Positions 43,008 through 51,253 of a stretch of DNA of 64,000 nt are shown here, piece by piece. Source of the stretch: CAYNVQ01 sp964400735 (lineage in GTDB: Bacteria > Acidobacteriota > Aminicenantia > Aminicenantales > Aminicenantaceae); the NCBI GenBank assembly GCA_964400735.1, contig CAYNVQ010000001.1, positions 1-64,000 on the forward strand, given 5' to 3'. Within the stretch, counting starts at the first letter, position 1. Each line of letters begins with the position of its first letter. Position numbers and translations under genes: made by a program. Under the pieces are notes generated by a model. It searched no databases. It saw only the letters and a list, made by a program, of their open reading frames with translations, and was not told the DNA's origin.

Positions 43008-43865
43008 TTAATAAAATTCTTTCCAGAGATCCTTCAGTTCTTCTTCCCCTCGTTCCCTTTTAGCTAGCGGCGCCTCTTTCTCCAATCCCGCCAGCTCTTC
43101 ATAGGTCTTACGGCGGCTTTGATAGATAATTCCTATGGGGATTTTATCCCCCCATTTTAGAGATTTTTGAAAGGCTTCCGCCCGGTTAAAGGGATCGTAG
43201 GAAGTGTTCTCCAGCCGGTATACTCTTTCCTTGTACCAGTCATATGTGTTTGTTTTATTGAAGGAAACGCAGGGCTGAAGGATTTCCAGAAGCGAAAAGC
43301 CCCTGTTTTTCACCGCCTTCGTCATCAAACCTTTCAGATGTTCCATTTCTCCCACATATCCCCGGGCCACGAAGCTGCAGTCGCTGGCCACTGCCAGGGC
43401 GAGCGGCCTTTCCGGACAAACGGTATTCCCTTCTGGGGTAGTCCCGGTCACCATCTTCGTATCCGAGGTGGGAGAGGCCTGGCCTTTGGTCAGACCGTAG
43501 ATCTGGTTGTTATGCACGAAATAGGAGATATCTATATTCCGGCGCATGGCATGGATGAAGTGATTCCCCCCTTCGGCATACCCGTCTCCGTCCCCTCCGT
43601 CGGCGATCACCACCAGTTGGTGATTGGCGATTTTAGCTCCCGTGGCCACCGGGAGGGTCCGGCCATGGAGACCGTTGAATGTGTTGCAGCGCAGGTAGTG
43701 CGGCAGTTTGGCCGCCTGGCCGATTCCAGAGACCATCAAAACTTCTTCCGGTTTGAGATCCATCTCGGCCAGGGCTTTTTTCCAGGCGTTTAGAATACCA
43801 AAATTTCCACAGCCAGGGCACCAGGCGATGGGATCGTCACTGTTGAAATCTTTTATTTCTGCCAT
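43008..43865 (-). CDS. korB: 2-oxoacid:ferredoxin oxidoreductase, beta subunit
   Basis: This 285-aa TPP-binding subunit has WCPGCGNFGILNAWKKAL near the N-terminus, VIADGGDGDGYAEGGNHFIH (Mg-TPP site), and YFVHNNQIYGLTKGQASPTS, the usual beta-subunit signature. It catalyses CoA-dependent oxidative decarboxylation of a 2-oxoacid with ferredoxin, or the reverse. I used the ATG at 43863-43865 with GAGGTG upstream; it lies 1 nt after the alpha-subunit stop, so the pair is coupled. No separate ferredoxin-like delta subunit is present, as expected for two-subunit Kor enzymes. Confidence 0.94.
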   Translation of the reverse strand: MAEIKDFNSDDPIAWCPGCGNFGILNAWKKALAEMDLKPEEVLMVSGIGQAAKLPHYLRCNTFNGLHGRTLPVATGAKIANHQLVVIADGGDGDGYAEGGNHFIHAMRRNIDISYFVHNNQIYGLTKGQASPTSDTKMVTGTTPEGNTVCPERPLALAVASDCSFVARGYVGEMEHLKGLMTKAVKNRGFSLLEILQPCVSFNKTNTYDWYKERVYRLENTSYDPFNRAEAFQKSLKWGDKIPIGIIYQSRRKTYEELAGLEKEAPLAKRERGEEELKDLWKEFY

Positions 43866-43866
43866 A

Positions 43867-45621
43867 TCAGTCACCTCTTATCTCTTCAATCCGCTGGGCT
43901 AATTCTTGAGGGGAAAAGGGGCGCCCATCGAACTTGAGGACTTTTTTGTCAATGACCAATCCCTTTTCCATTTTCAGGAGTCTGGCGAATTGTCCGGTGG
44001 CATTGTTTTCCACGGCGATCAATTCAGCCCCTTGGCCTATTTCCTGGGGAAAGGCATCTTCTCTCAAGGGGTAGATCTCGCTAAAATGGATATAGCCGAT
44101 ATTCATCCCCTTGGAGCGAAGGTGATGGACAGCCTCTTCTATCGCTCCAAAGGTAGAACCCCAGCTCACCGTGTATATTTTGGCCTGTGAATCGGGGAAG
44201 ACTTTTGGAAGGGACATTTCCCCTATCAATCCGGATAATTTCCGCAATCTTTTTTCCACCATATTCTTCCGCACCTCGGTGCTCTCCGTGATATGGCCCT
44301 CTGGGGTATGCTCGTCGCTGTCGGCATAAAGAACTTGATTCGACGTGCCGGGAAGTATACGTGGCGTGATTCCAGATTCCGTGATTTTATATCTCTTGTA
44401 CCGATAAGGGGATATCTCCTTCAGATCCGTGTCAGAAATCAAACTTTGATTTCCTTTACGAATTTTTTTCAGGTCGAAAGGCTCCTCTGTCCATGATGAA
44501 TCGTTCAGGTACTGATCCCCCAGGATAAAAACCGGAATCTGGTATTTTTCGGCAAGATAGAACGCTTTGCTAGTCAATTGAAAAGCTTCCCCTGCCGTCG
44601 AGGGAGCAAGAATGGCCCGGGGAAATTCACCATGGGCGCAGTGGGCCACGAACAAAAGGTCGGCCTGTTCGGTTCGGGTGGGAAGCCCTGTGGCCGGAGC
44701 AGGACGCTGGCAATCTACGATCACAAGGGGCGTTTCGGTCATTCCGGACAGACTGATGCCCTCCACCATAAGGGCCAGCCCTCCGCCAGAGGTGGCGACC
44801 ATGGACCGGGCTCCGGAAAAAAAAGCTCCGATGGCCATGTTGACCGCCGAAATTTCATCCTCTGCCTGTTCCACTATCAAGCCGTAATCTTTTTTTTTGG
44901 CGGCCAGGTATTCCATGATGGATGTTGCCGGTGACATGGGATAGGCGGCATAAAACCGGATGTTAGAGGCGATGGCCCCTGAAGCCATGGCTTCGCTTCC
45001 CGTGATCAGCAACTTTTCGGAGTTCTTTTTTCCTGAATATCCCTTGCAGAACTTGTCCCCTTTGAAATTGTCCAGGGCGATATTGTATCCTGCCCGGGCG
45101 CATTCCTGGTTGGCATCGACCACCTTCTCTCCTTTGGACCCGAAGGTCTCCTCCAGCAGAGTCAAGAGCGGATCCAGCGGTATACCGAGGATGGCCAATA
45201 TGGCGCCGGATGCTACGCTGTTAGCCATCCTGGCATCCTGTCCTTTTTCCTCCGCAATTTTTTCTAAAGGAATGGGCAGAAAATTTGCCCCGCTGGGACC
45301 TTCATCCTCCAGCTTCCTTTGATCATAGATGATCACTCCTTTCAATTCGTTTTTATAGAGATCCAGAGTATTTTTATCCAGACAGACCAGAATATGGACC
45401 TGAGAGGATGTCGCTCGGACCGGAGAACTGCTCAGTCGGATCTGGGAATAATTATGCCCTCCCCTAATCCGGCTCATGATATCGTGATGAGTATATACCC
45501 ATAGGCCGGAGCGGAGAAAGGTTTTTCCCAGAAGCCCGCTGATCACTTTCATCCCCTGTCCGGCTTCTCCTCCGATTCTTATGGTAACATCGCAAACTGA
45601 ATCGTTTTTCTTATCAGTCAT
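43867..45621 (-). CDS. korA: 2-oxoacid:ferredoxin oxidoreductase, fused gamma-alpha subunit
   Basis: This 584-aa protein joins a gamma domain (residues 10-190: VTIRIGGEAGQGMKVISGLL, HHDIMSRIRGGHNYSQIR) to an alpha domain (about 205-584: EAMASGAIASNIRFYAAYPM, EQAEDEISAVNMAIGA, SGGGLALMVEGISLSGM). This is the standard fused KorA layout, probably for 2-oxoglutarate or branched 2-oxoacids. It follows the phosphoribosyltransferase gene by 39 nt and precedes korB by 1 nt, giving a likely three-gene operon. Confidence 0.93.
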   Translation of the reverse strand: MTDKKNDSVCDVTIRIGGEAGQGMKVISGLLGKTFLRSGLWVYTHHDIMSRIRGGHNYSQIRLSSSPVRATSSQVHILVCLDKNTLDLYKNELKGVIIYDQRKLEDEGPSGANFLPIPLEKIAEEKGQDARMANSVASGAILAILGIPLDPLLTLLEETFGSKGEKVVDANQECARAGYNIALDNFKGDKFCKGYSGKKNSEKLLITGSEAMASGAIASNIRFYAAYPMSPATSIMEYLAAKKKDYGLIVEQAEDEISAVNMAIGAFFSGARSMVATSGGGLALMVEGISLSGMTETPLVIVDCQRPAPATGLPTRTEQADLLFVAHCAHGEFPRAILAPSTAGEAFQLTSKAFYLAEKYQIPVFILGDQYLNDSSWTEEPFDLKKIRKGNQSLISDTDLKEISPYRYKRYKITESGITPRILPGTSNQVLYADSDEHTPEGHITESTEVRKNMVEKRLRKLSGLIGEMSLPKVFPDSQAKIYTVSWGSTFGAIEEAVHHLRSKGMNIGYIHFSEIYPLREDAFPQEIGQGAELIAVENNATGQFARLLKMEKGLVIDKKVLKFDGRPFSPQELAQRIEEIRGD

Positions 45622-45660
45622 TTATCTATCCTTTAATTTTGCCATCCATTTGGAATGGCG

Positions 45661-46293
45661 TCAGATATTTTCTTCCCATTGCCTCATGATTTCAAGGACT
45701 TCTTCATCCGGAACATCATACCAGCTTAAGTAGGCTTGGGCCACAGCATGGAAGAACTCGGGCACTTCCAGAATGACCGTTTCATCCACCATCCTGTCGA
45801 TTTCGCGCGCCACGCGTCCTCCCGAGACAGGAACGGCCACGATTATTTTATCGGCGTTTCTCTTCCGGCAGAGCTCTATGGCTGACATCATGGTCGAGCC
45901 CATAGCCAGGCCATCATCTGTCAGAATGACCGTCCTTCCCATGATTTTGGGCAGAGGTTTTCCTTTCCTGAGTACCTTGATTCTTCTTTTTATCTCTTCG
46001 CTTTGCTGTTGAATGATCTCTTTGATTTTCTCCTCGGACACCATCAAGGAGCCTTCTTTGAGGATGATGGTGCTTCCGTCTTCGGCCATGGCTCCGAATC
46101 CTGCTTCTGGATTATCGGGGAATGGGAGCTTTCTGGCTATCAAAATCGAAAAGTCGGCCTGCAGATGCTTAGCCACTTCATGACCGACTTCCACTCCTCC
46201 CCTTGGGATAGCCAGGACCAGAACTCCTCGTCCCTTATAATTCTCAAGGGCTTGGGCTAGCCTTTTTCCTGCGTCTTCCCGGTCTTTGAACAC
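45661..46293 (-). CDS. Phosphoribosyltransferase-domain protein
   Basis: This 210-aa type I PRTase-fold protein has VLAIPRGGVEVGHEVAKHL near the N-terminus, ILIARKLPFPDNPEAGFGA, and the PRPP-binding loop RTVILTDDGLAMGSTMMSAI (about 118-137). This is the family often found beside alpha/beta hydrolase or erythromycin-esterase domains; the substrate is usually unknown. The start is a GTG with GGAGGAG upstream. It probably heads the unit leading into korAB. Confidence 0.85.
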   Translation of the reverse strand: MFKDREDAGKRLAQALENYKGRGVLVLAIPRGGVEVGHEVAKHLQADFSILIARKLPFPDNPEAGFGAMAEDGSTIILKEGSLMVSEEKIKEIIQQQSEEIKRRIKVLRKGKPLPKIMGRTVILTDDGLAMGSTMMSAIELCRKRNADKIIVAVPVSGGRVAREIDRMVDETVILEVPEFFHAVAQAYLSWYDVPDEEVLEIMRQWEENI

Positions 46294-46320
46294 GATGATG
46301 TCTCCTCCAGGCTGGCACTC

Positions 46321-46497
46321 TCAGGATTTCTCTGATCGCATGGTTCGCGTATCCCCGTTCATTGCTATACCGGTCCTTCCCTTGACCAGGTCCCCATCGG
46401 CCACCTGGGTCATGTTGGGGCAACGATGGGAGCACGAGGGACAGTGATGATAATAGATGACCTCATTTCTGGGGATTGGCCGCTCCGATTGTTCCAC
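46321..46497 (-). CDS. Possible small Cys-rich protein overlapping sodC
   Basis: This 58-codon frame from a GTG contains YYHHCPSCSHRCPNMTQV, a CxxCxxxC cluster preceded by two His that could bind zinc. It overlaps the end of sodC by about 35 nt in another frame. No good ribosome-binding site precedes the GTG, so expression would rely on coupling to sodC. It could also be a remnant. Confidence 0.35.
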   Translation of the reverse strand: MEQSERPIPRNEVIYYHHCPSCSHRCPNMTQVADGDLVKGRTGIAMNGDTRTMRSEKS

Positions 46498-47035
46498 AAG
46501 CTACCCGCGCTCCGGCATTGCCCGTGGGCTGGGATACAAAATCATCCTCGCCATCGTGGACGATAACCGCTAGTCCAATAATGGAATGGGAACCGGAAAA
46601 GGAGATGTGCTTATCGATACGTTCGTAGTGGGCTTTGCCCTCGGCATCGGCCTCGAGGTTTCCAAGATCCCCTACGTGCCGCTCCATGTCGTTGGGAGCT
46701 CCATGTGGCATATTTTCCGGATTGAAATGTCCTCCGGCAGATTTGGCATCCAGGGCACTGCAGTCTCCATATTCATGAATATGGAATCCATGTTTTCCAG
46801 GAGTCAGCCCCTCAACATCAGCGACGATCTTTATGCCATCAGCCACCAGGATAAAAGTCACCGTTCCATGAACCTCGCTGCCGTCTGTGGGATGCAAAAC
46901 TGCTACCGCTGTTGTAATGGTTCTTTCGGATTCCATGGGGACAATCTTTTCTTGGGTTTCTTGTTTTTGGCAGTGGATTCCACTCAATAAAAAGAAAAAG
47001 ATGAGAGTTGCCATAAAATAAATGGAATTTTTCAT
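46463..47035 (-). CDS. sodC: Superoxide dismutase [Cu-Zn]
   Basis: This 189-aa exported enzyme dismutates superoxide in the periplasm or at the surface. The copper and zinc ligands are visible: GFHIHEYGDC (His84, His86), GGHFNP (His102), MPH (His110), RHVGDLGN (His119, Asp122) and VIVHDGEDD (His159). Cys91 and Cys179 (VACGTIG) would form the disulfide. A hydrophobic signal ends at IHC (Cys22); the lipobox is atypical, so lipidation is uncertain. A good sigma-54 promoter match lies 70-85 bp upstream. Confidence 0.95.
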   Translation of the reverse strand: MKNSIYFMATLIFFFLLSGIHCQKQETQEKIVPMESERTITTAVAVLHPTDGSEVHGTVTFILVADGIKIVADVEGLTPGKHGFHIHEYGDCSALDAKSAGGHFNPENMPHGAPNDMERHVGDLGNLEADAEGKAHYERIDKHISFSGSHSIIGLAVIVHDGEDDFVSQPTGNAGARVACGTIGAANPQK

Positions 47036-47103
47036 TGTTCACTCCTCTTCGTTGATCATTCAAATTTAAATAGATTAAAACTCTATATGATTTGTTATTT
47101 TAT

Positions 47104-47119
47104 AGCAAAATGTATGCCA
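47104..47119 (-). promoter_or_regulatory. Sigma-54 promoter of sodC
   Basis: The minus strand reads TGGCAT-ACATT-TTGCT: GG and GC separated by 10 nt, the best -12 match in the window. It lies about 70 nt upstream of the sodC start. A 6-bp-arm palindrome TGAGGC-GA-GCCTCA (47194-47207) is 75 bp further upstream and could bind a regulator. The 17-bp enhancer of the other promoters is found only at 47412-47428. Confidence 0.65.
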
Positions 47120-47411
47120 AATATTTTCATTCAACATTCAACAATTCCATCCTGATTTTCTTTTATTATCTTTTGGATTCCAAATTTATCAACTGAGGCG
47201 AGCCTCAAAGGGATGGCTCCAAAATTTATGACTGTCCAGAGGGATAAAGTAAGAGATTCTTCCGACAATGCCATGTCCGGTTCTGAAAATGTTTCACGCG
47301 GATCACCTTAGGCTGAAAATTGTTCGACTGTCTTAAAGAGCCGGGCTGAACCATTTTTTCGAAATTTAAAAAAGAGAAAAATGCGACTTCAATCTTATTG
47401 TACAGGACTTA

Positions 47412-47428
47412 TTCCTGCTATGCAGGAC
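47412..47428. promoter_or_regulatory. Enhancer-like 17-bp element, best palindrome
   Basis: TTCCTGCTATGCAGGAC contains the perfect inverted repeat TCCTGC-TAT-GCAGGA. It is the most symmetric copy of the element that recurs upstream of the sigma-54 promoters at 49398, 51149, 57766, 60055 and 60863. Here it lies between sodC (minus strand) and the SHOCT mini-gene and 410 bp upstream of the NtrC-type regulator. It might serve autoregulation or sodC. Confidence 0.5.
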
Positions 47429-47454
47429 ATGCATATCATTAGGAAGGCCATTTT

Positions 47455-47631
47455 ATGTATGGAGGTTTCAAGCGGATTTTCTGGATTTCCGCACATGGCG
47501 TCCTGATATTCTTGGTATGGTGGTCAGTCTGGTCAAAGCAATCGCGTTCCTCCTTCCGTGAAGAGGACGCTCTGAATATTTTGAAAAAAGAATGTGCTAA
47601 TGGAGAGGTCCATAAAGAAAATCGGGGCTAA
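47455..47631 (+). CDS. Small membrane-anchored SHOCT-domain protein
   Basis: This 58-aa product has an AGGAAGG ribosome-binding site 8 nt before the ATG. Residues 7-27 form one TM segment (IFWISAHGVLIFLVWWSVW). The tail EEDALNILKKECANGEVHK fits the SHOCT motif (short C-terminal domain, usually EDALEILKxRYAxGEI). The motif ends early, at HKENRG. SHOCT domains are thought to mediate oligomerisation of membrane proteins. It lies directly upstream of the sigma-54 activator gene. Confidence 0.65.
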   Translation: MYGGFKRIFWISAHGVLIFLVWWSVWSKQSRSSFREEDALNILKKECANGEVHKENRG

Positions 47632-47823
47632 GAAGAGAGACATTTACTATCAAAATAAGAAGGTTGATTTATTTTAATGGTGATGATGATAAAATTAGGA
47701 AGAAAAGTCCAGAATAAGGAGCCTTCCCGAATTTGACTTAAACTGGAGAAAGCGGATAAAATCGCTTTGATAGCTTAAGGTATTTCCAGCAGATAAAGAA
47801 AATTGAAAGAGGATAGATAAAAT

Positions 47824-49233
47824 ATGGCAAATGTTCTGATTATAGATGATGACAAGCTAGTATGCGATTCCATCGCCAAGGTCATAGAAAGTTCGGGTCA
47901 CCATCCAGAATATGTTTTAACCCTCAAGGAGGGATTGGATAAAGCCCGTTCAAAAGACTTCGCGGTGGTTTTTCTCGATGTGCGCATGCCCGATGGGTCT
48001 GGTTTAGATATTCTTCAAGATATTCAGAAAACAGCATCTTCTCCGGAAGTGATCATAATCACCGGATATGGTGATCCTGACGGGGCTGAACTGGCCATCA
48101 AAAATGGAGCCTGGGATTATACTGAGAAACCCCTATCGGTGCGGGAGATAAAACTTCCTTTAACCAGAGCCCTTCAGTATCATGAAGAGAAAAAAAGAGC
48201 TTCCTCTTCGGTCAGCTTGAAGCGAAAAGGGATTGTGGGTGAAAGCGCTCAGATTTCTGCCTGTTTGGATATTGTCGCCCAAGCATCTGCAAGCGATGCC
48301 AATGTTTTGATAATGGGGGAGACAGGTACCGGCAAGGAACTGTTTGCCTGGGCAATACACAAGAATAGCGCCCGGGTAAATAATAATTTTGTGGTGGTGG
48401 ATTGTGCTGCCCTACCTGAGACTTTGGTGGAGAGCGTTCTCTTCGGCCATCTAAGAGGTGCCTTCACCGGAGCCGACCGTTCCCAGGAGGGCTTGATCAA
48501 GCAAGCAGATAAAGGCACCTTGTTTCTGGATGAAGTCGGAGAGCTCCCCCTTTCGGTTCAGAAATCTTTTTTAAGAGTTTTGCAGGAACGGAGATTTCGG
48601 CCAGTAGGCGCTAAACAGGAAGTTAGGAGCGAATTTCGCCTGGTAGCGGCCACCAACCGGGATTTGGAGAAAATGGTCAAAGAAGGAAAATTTCGAGATG
48701 ACCTGCTCCACCGGTTGCGGACTCTGGTCATCAAACTCCCTCCCCTCAGGGAGATTCCGGAAGACCTGGAAGACCTGGTTATCTATTACATCCGGCGGCT
48801 TTGTAACAAGTATAGAATAAACATCAAGGGTATTTCGCCAGGATTCTGGGATGTCCTCCATTCCTATGACTGGCCCGGGAATACGAGGGAACTGATACAG
48901 GCCCTGGAAAGGGCTATCATCGGAGCCCAAGATGAGTCGACACTTTTTCCCAAGCATCTGCCTCCTCATATCCGTATCAAGCTGGCGCGCGCCTCGGTCG
49001 GAAGCAGAATAGATAAACATATAAGCCTACGGAAAGAATCCGAGTCATCAAACGATCTTCCCACTCTTAATGATGTGCGCGATGTTGCAGTCGGTGACGT
49101 GGAGAAACGGTATTTGAACGATTTGATGGCGATTACCGGAAGAGACATCAAACAGGCGTGCGCGATTTCCGGAATATCTAGATCTCGCCTATATACTCTA
49201 TTGAAAAAATATGGCATTTCATCCTCCCATTGA
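47824..49233 (+). CDS. NtrC-family sigma-54-dependent response regulator
   Basis: This 469-aa protein has three domains. The receiver (3-120) contains DDD near the N-terminus and the phospho-acceptor Asp in VVFLDVRMPDGSG. The AAA+ sigma-54 activation domain (about 137-370) has Walker A GETGTGKE, the sigma-54 contact loop GAFTGA, Walker B GTLFLDEVGELP and an arginine-finger region. The Fis-type HTH (about 435-465) is DIKQACAISGISRSRLYTLL. It opens closed sigma-54 RNA-polymerase complexes using ATP. No histidine kinase gene is adjacent (orphan). It is the natural candidate to bind the 17-bp element upstream of nearby sigma-54 promoters. Confidence 0.96.
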   Translation: MANVLIIDDDKLVCDSIAKVIESSGHHPEYVLTLKEGLDKARSKDFAVVFLDVRMPDGSGLDILQDIQKTASSPEVIIITGYGDPDGAELAIKNGAWDYTEKPLSVREIKLPLTRALQYHEEKKRASSSVSLKRKGIVGESAQISACLDIVAQASASDANVLIMGETGTGKELFAWAIHKNSARVNNNFVVVDCAALPETLVESVLFGHLRGAFTGADRSQEGLIKQADKGTLFLDEVGELPLSVQKSFLRVLQERRFRPVGAKQEVRSEFRLVAATNRDLEKMVKEGKFRDDLLHRLRTLVIKLPPLREIPEDLEDLVIYYIRRLCNKYRINIKGISPGFWDVLHSYDWPGNTRELIQALERAIIGAQDESTLFPKHLPPHIRIKLARASVGSRIDKHISLRKESESSNDLPTLNDVRDVAVGDVEKRYLNDLMAITGRDIKQACAISGISRSRLYTLLKKYGISSSH

Positions 49234-49257
49234 AAGCCTCTTTTTCCAAGCCTCTAA

Positions 49258-49293
49258 GTCCTGCAATGCAAGACATGTCCTTCCTGGCGAAAC
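49258..49293. promoter_or_regulatory. Two tandem enhancer-like elements
   Basis: GTCCTGCAATGCAAGAC (49258-49274) and GTCCTTCCTGGCGAAAC (49277-49293) resemble the 17-bp element. They end or start about 120-140 bp upstream of the sigma-54 promoter at 49398, a normal enhancer distance. Confidence 0.5.
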
Positions 49294-49397
49294 TCTGACT
49301 GTTGCAGAGATCATAATATCAGCTATAGAAAATTATTTAAGGATTTCCCCTGAGAGAGAATACCTGTAAGGCAGCTATTTCGGGTAAAGGAATAATT

Positions 49398-49413
49398 TGG
49401 CATGTTTTTTGTT
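49398..49413 (+). promoter_or_regulatory. Sigma-54 promoter for the 49474 gene and DHH gene
   Basis: TGGCATG-TTTT-TTGTT, GG-N10-GT. The 14-nt block TTTGGCATGTTTTTTG is identical to the promoter at 51149. It lies about 60 nt upstream of the next gene. Confidence 0.65.
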
Positions 49414-49473
49414 AATCATGAAAATTGAATCTGATGGTTATCATTGTTAGCAGGATTTTTCATGGAGAATGGC

Positions 49474-49842
49474 ATGAGCGTATTTTTGTATTCTTCCAAG
49501 ATCGGAGAAAAAGAAGACGAAGTCCGTGAAATCATAGGGGAACTATTCCTCGACGATTTGCCGGATGTACTCAGGACCGTCGACCAACTTACTCAAAAGC
49601 TTAAGGATCCTTGGGAAGAAAAGCCAATTGTGATCATACTCGCCTTCAAAAAGAGCGACCTCCTTGATTTTATCTCGGTAAGGGAACTGTTGCATTCGGT
49701 TCGTCTCATTCTCATCCTCCCTGATGCCGAAGAAGGGACGATCTCTTTGGCTCATCAGCTTCGCCCGAATTATTTAACCTATATCTATGGAAATCCTCAG
49801 GAGTTAAAGGCTGTTCTGAAAAAAATGTCAGGATTGAAGTGA
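49474..49842 (+). CDS. Small receiver-like protein of unknown function
   Basis: This 122-aa product has alternating beta/alpha segments (SVFLYSSK, PIVIILAFKKSDL, VRLILILPDAE, LTYIYGNPQELKAVLKKM) suggesting a CheY-like fold, but without the Asp triad and Lys of a true receiver. I used the ATG at 49474 with GGAG 7 nt upstream; an in-frame ATG at 49462 is an alternative. It sits directly behind a sigma-54 promoter and before the DHH gene. The pseudo-receiver idea is inference. Confidence 0.5.
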   Translation: MSVFLYSSKIGEKEDEVREIIGELFLDDLPDVLRTVDQLTQKLKDPWEEKPIVIILAFKKSDLLDFISVRELLHSVRLILILPDAEEGTISLAHQLRPNYLTYIYGNPQELKAVLKKMSGLK

Positions 49843-49920
49843 GATCTGATAGGGTGAGCAAAAACATTCACTATCGTGATAAATTCAATTTGTGATGAAT
49901 TTTGTATATAATCTGGAAAC

Positions 49921-50943
49921 ATGGAAAAACTGCTAAGCCTTATCGAAAAAGACAAGCCTCTATCCATTATCGTCCACAACAATCCGGATCCTGATTCCCT
50001 GGCCTCTGCGATGGGCCTTAAAGTGCTTCTTAAAAAAAAGGGGTGCAAAAAAGTCAGAATCTACTACGACGGACTGGTAGGCCGGGCAGAAAACCAAGCA
50101 ATGATCAGGATACTGAAAATTCCTTTGTCCAGGACCAAAAACATGACTTTTGTTAAGGGGCGACAATTCATCCTGGTGGACTGCCAGCCATACACCGGAA
50201 ACGTTACGTTACCGAAAGGAGAGGTACCCGTTGCAGCTATCGATCATCACCCTCTTTCCAGAAAAACGTCCCGGGCGCCTTATCAGGACATCCGGCCTGA
50301 TTACGGCGCCTGTTCGACCATTATTTATGAGTATTACAATATTTTGGGGATACCATTCCCCAGGGATGTCGCTACAGCGCTGTTTCACGCAATATCCAGC
50401 GAAACCCAAAGTTTAGGCAGGGAGGGAAGTCAGGCGGACGAAAAAGCTTATCTCGACCTCCTCCCCCAAATCAGTTTCAGCCAGTTGTCGAAAATTCAAT
50501 TTCCAGCGATTTCGAAAGAATTCATCTACCATCTCTCGGATGTCCTTGTCAATACTTTCTATTACAAGAATTTTATCGGCGTTATTCTTGACCAGCTGCC
50601 TTATCCCGATTTTGTGGCAGAGATGGCGGATTTTCTATTGAGGATCAAGAACATCACCTGGTCCGTTTGCCTAGGGACTTATGGAAATTTGTTGTATATA
50701 TCCGTCAGGACCACGAATGTCGATGCCAATGCCTCCAGAGTTATAAAAAAAATCATACCCAAATATGGAACAGCCGGTGGACATGATATGATAGCCGGTG
50801 CTCAAGTTAAAATTGACAGGAGAAGAAAGAAAAATATCGGGGCCGTCAAAAAGGAAATCGTTAAAAAGATGCTCAGGGAGCTGAACCACCAAACTGTAAA
50901 GAACCTTTTCCGGCTAGTGACCAACGAAGAATTTTCCCTCTGA
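49921..50943 (+). CDS. DHH-family phosphoesterase
   Basis: This 340-aa protein has motif I HNNPDPDSLASA (His19, Asp23, Asp25), motif II LVDCQP (Asp87), the DHH motif AIDHHP (108-110) and a C-terminal DHHA1-type domain with GTAGGHDMIAGAQV. This is the layout of bacterial oligonucleases/cyclic-dinucleotide phosphodiesterases (NrnA/GdpP-like soluble forms). Substrates could be nanoRNA, pAp or c-di-AMP degradation products. It is 78 nt downstream of the small receiver-like gene and probably shares its sigma-54 promoter. Confidence 0.85.
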   Translation: MEKLLSLIEKDKPLSIIVHNNPDPDSLASAMGLKVLLKKKGCKKVRIYYDGLVGRAENQAMIRILKIPLSRTKNMTFVKGRQFILVDCQPYTGNVTLPKGEVPVAAIDHHPLSRKTSRAPYQDIRPDYGACSTIIYEYYNILGIPFPRDVATALFHAISSETQSLGREGSQADEKAYLDLLPQISFSQLSKIQFPAISKEFIYHLSDVLVNTFYYKNFIGVILDQLPYPDFVAEMADFLLRIKNITWSVCLGTYGNLLYISVRTTNVDANASRVIKKIIPKYGTAGGHDMIAGAQVKIDRRRKKNIGAVKKEIVKKMLRELNHQTVKNLFRLVTNEEFSL

Positions 50944-51025
50944 AATCAATCTTTTTTAGATCGGATCCCATAGTTTGCATGATTCATTTTTCATTGAAAT
51001 TGGTTTCATATCCAAAGTATGGGAA

Positions 51026-51042
51026 TTCCTGTATAATGGGAA
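51026..51042. promoter_or_regulatory. Enhancer-like element upstream of the site-2 protease
   Basis: TTCCTGTATAATGGGAA matches the left half of the 17-bp element well and the right half partly. It lies 123 bp upstream of the sigma-54 promoter at 51149. Confidence 0.4.
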
Positions 51043-51148
51043 AAAATCCTTTTTTACAGTACAAATTCACTGATTTCTAATAGAGAATAGATCGAAGGCG
51101 AAATGTTAAGCGTCCTGAATTCAGTAAACTAGATAGAAGGTGGAGATT

Positions 51149-51164
51149 TGGCATGTTTTTTGGA
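51149..51164 (+). promoter_or_regulatory. Sigma-54-like promoter of the site-2 protease gene
   Basis: TGGCATG-TTTT-TTGGA. The -24 half is perfect; the -12 has GG in place of GC. It shares a 14-nt identity with the promoter at 49398 and lies about 90 nt upstream of the gene. Confidence 0.5.
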
Positions 51165-51253
51165 CTTATCTTATTCGGAGATTTTGTTAAGGACGCTGAG
51201 AGGGTAATATGAACCGCCCTCGATGGTAAACATAATGCTTGTGGAGGCTTAAC

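Noticed and set aside
46315..46335. TGGCAC at 46314 as a sigma-54 promoter
   Set aside because: No GC, GT or TTG element at the -12 position.
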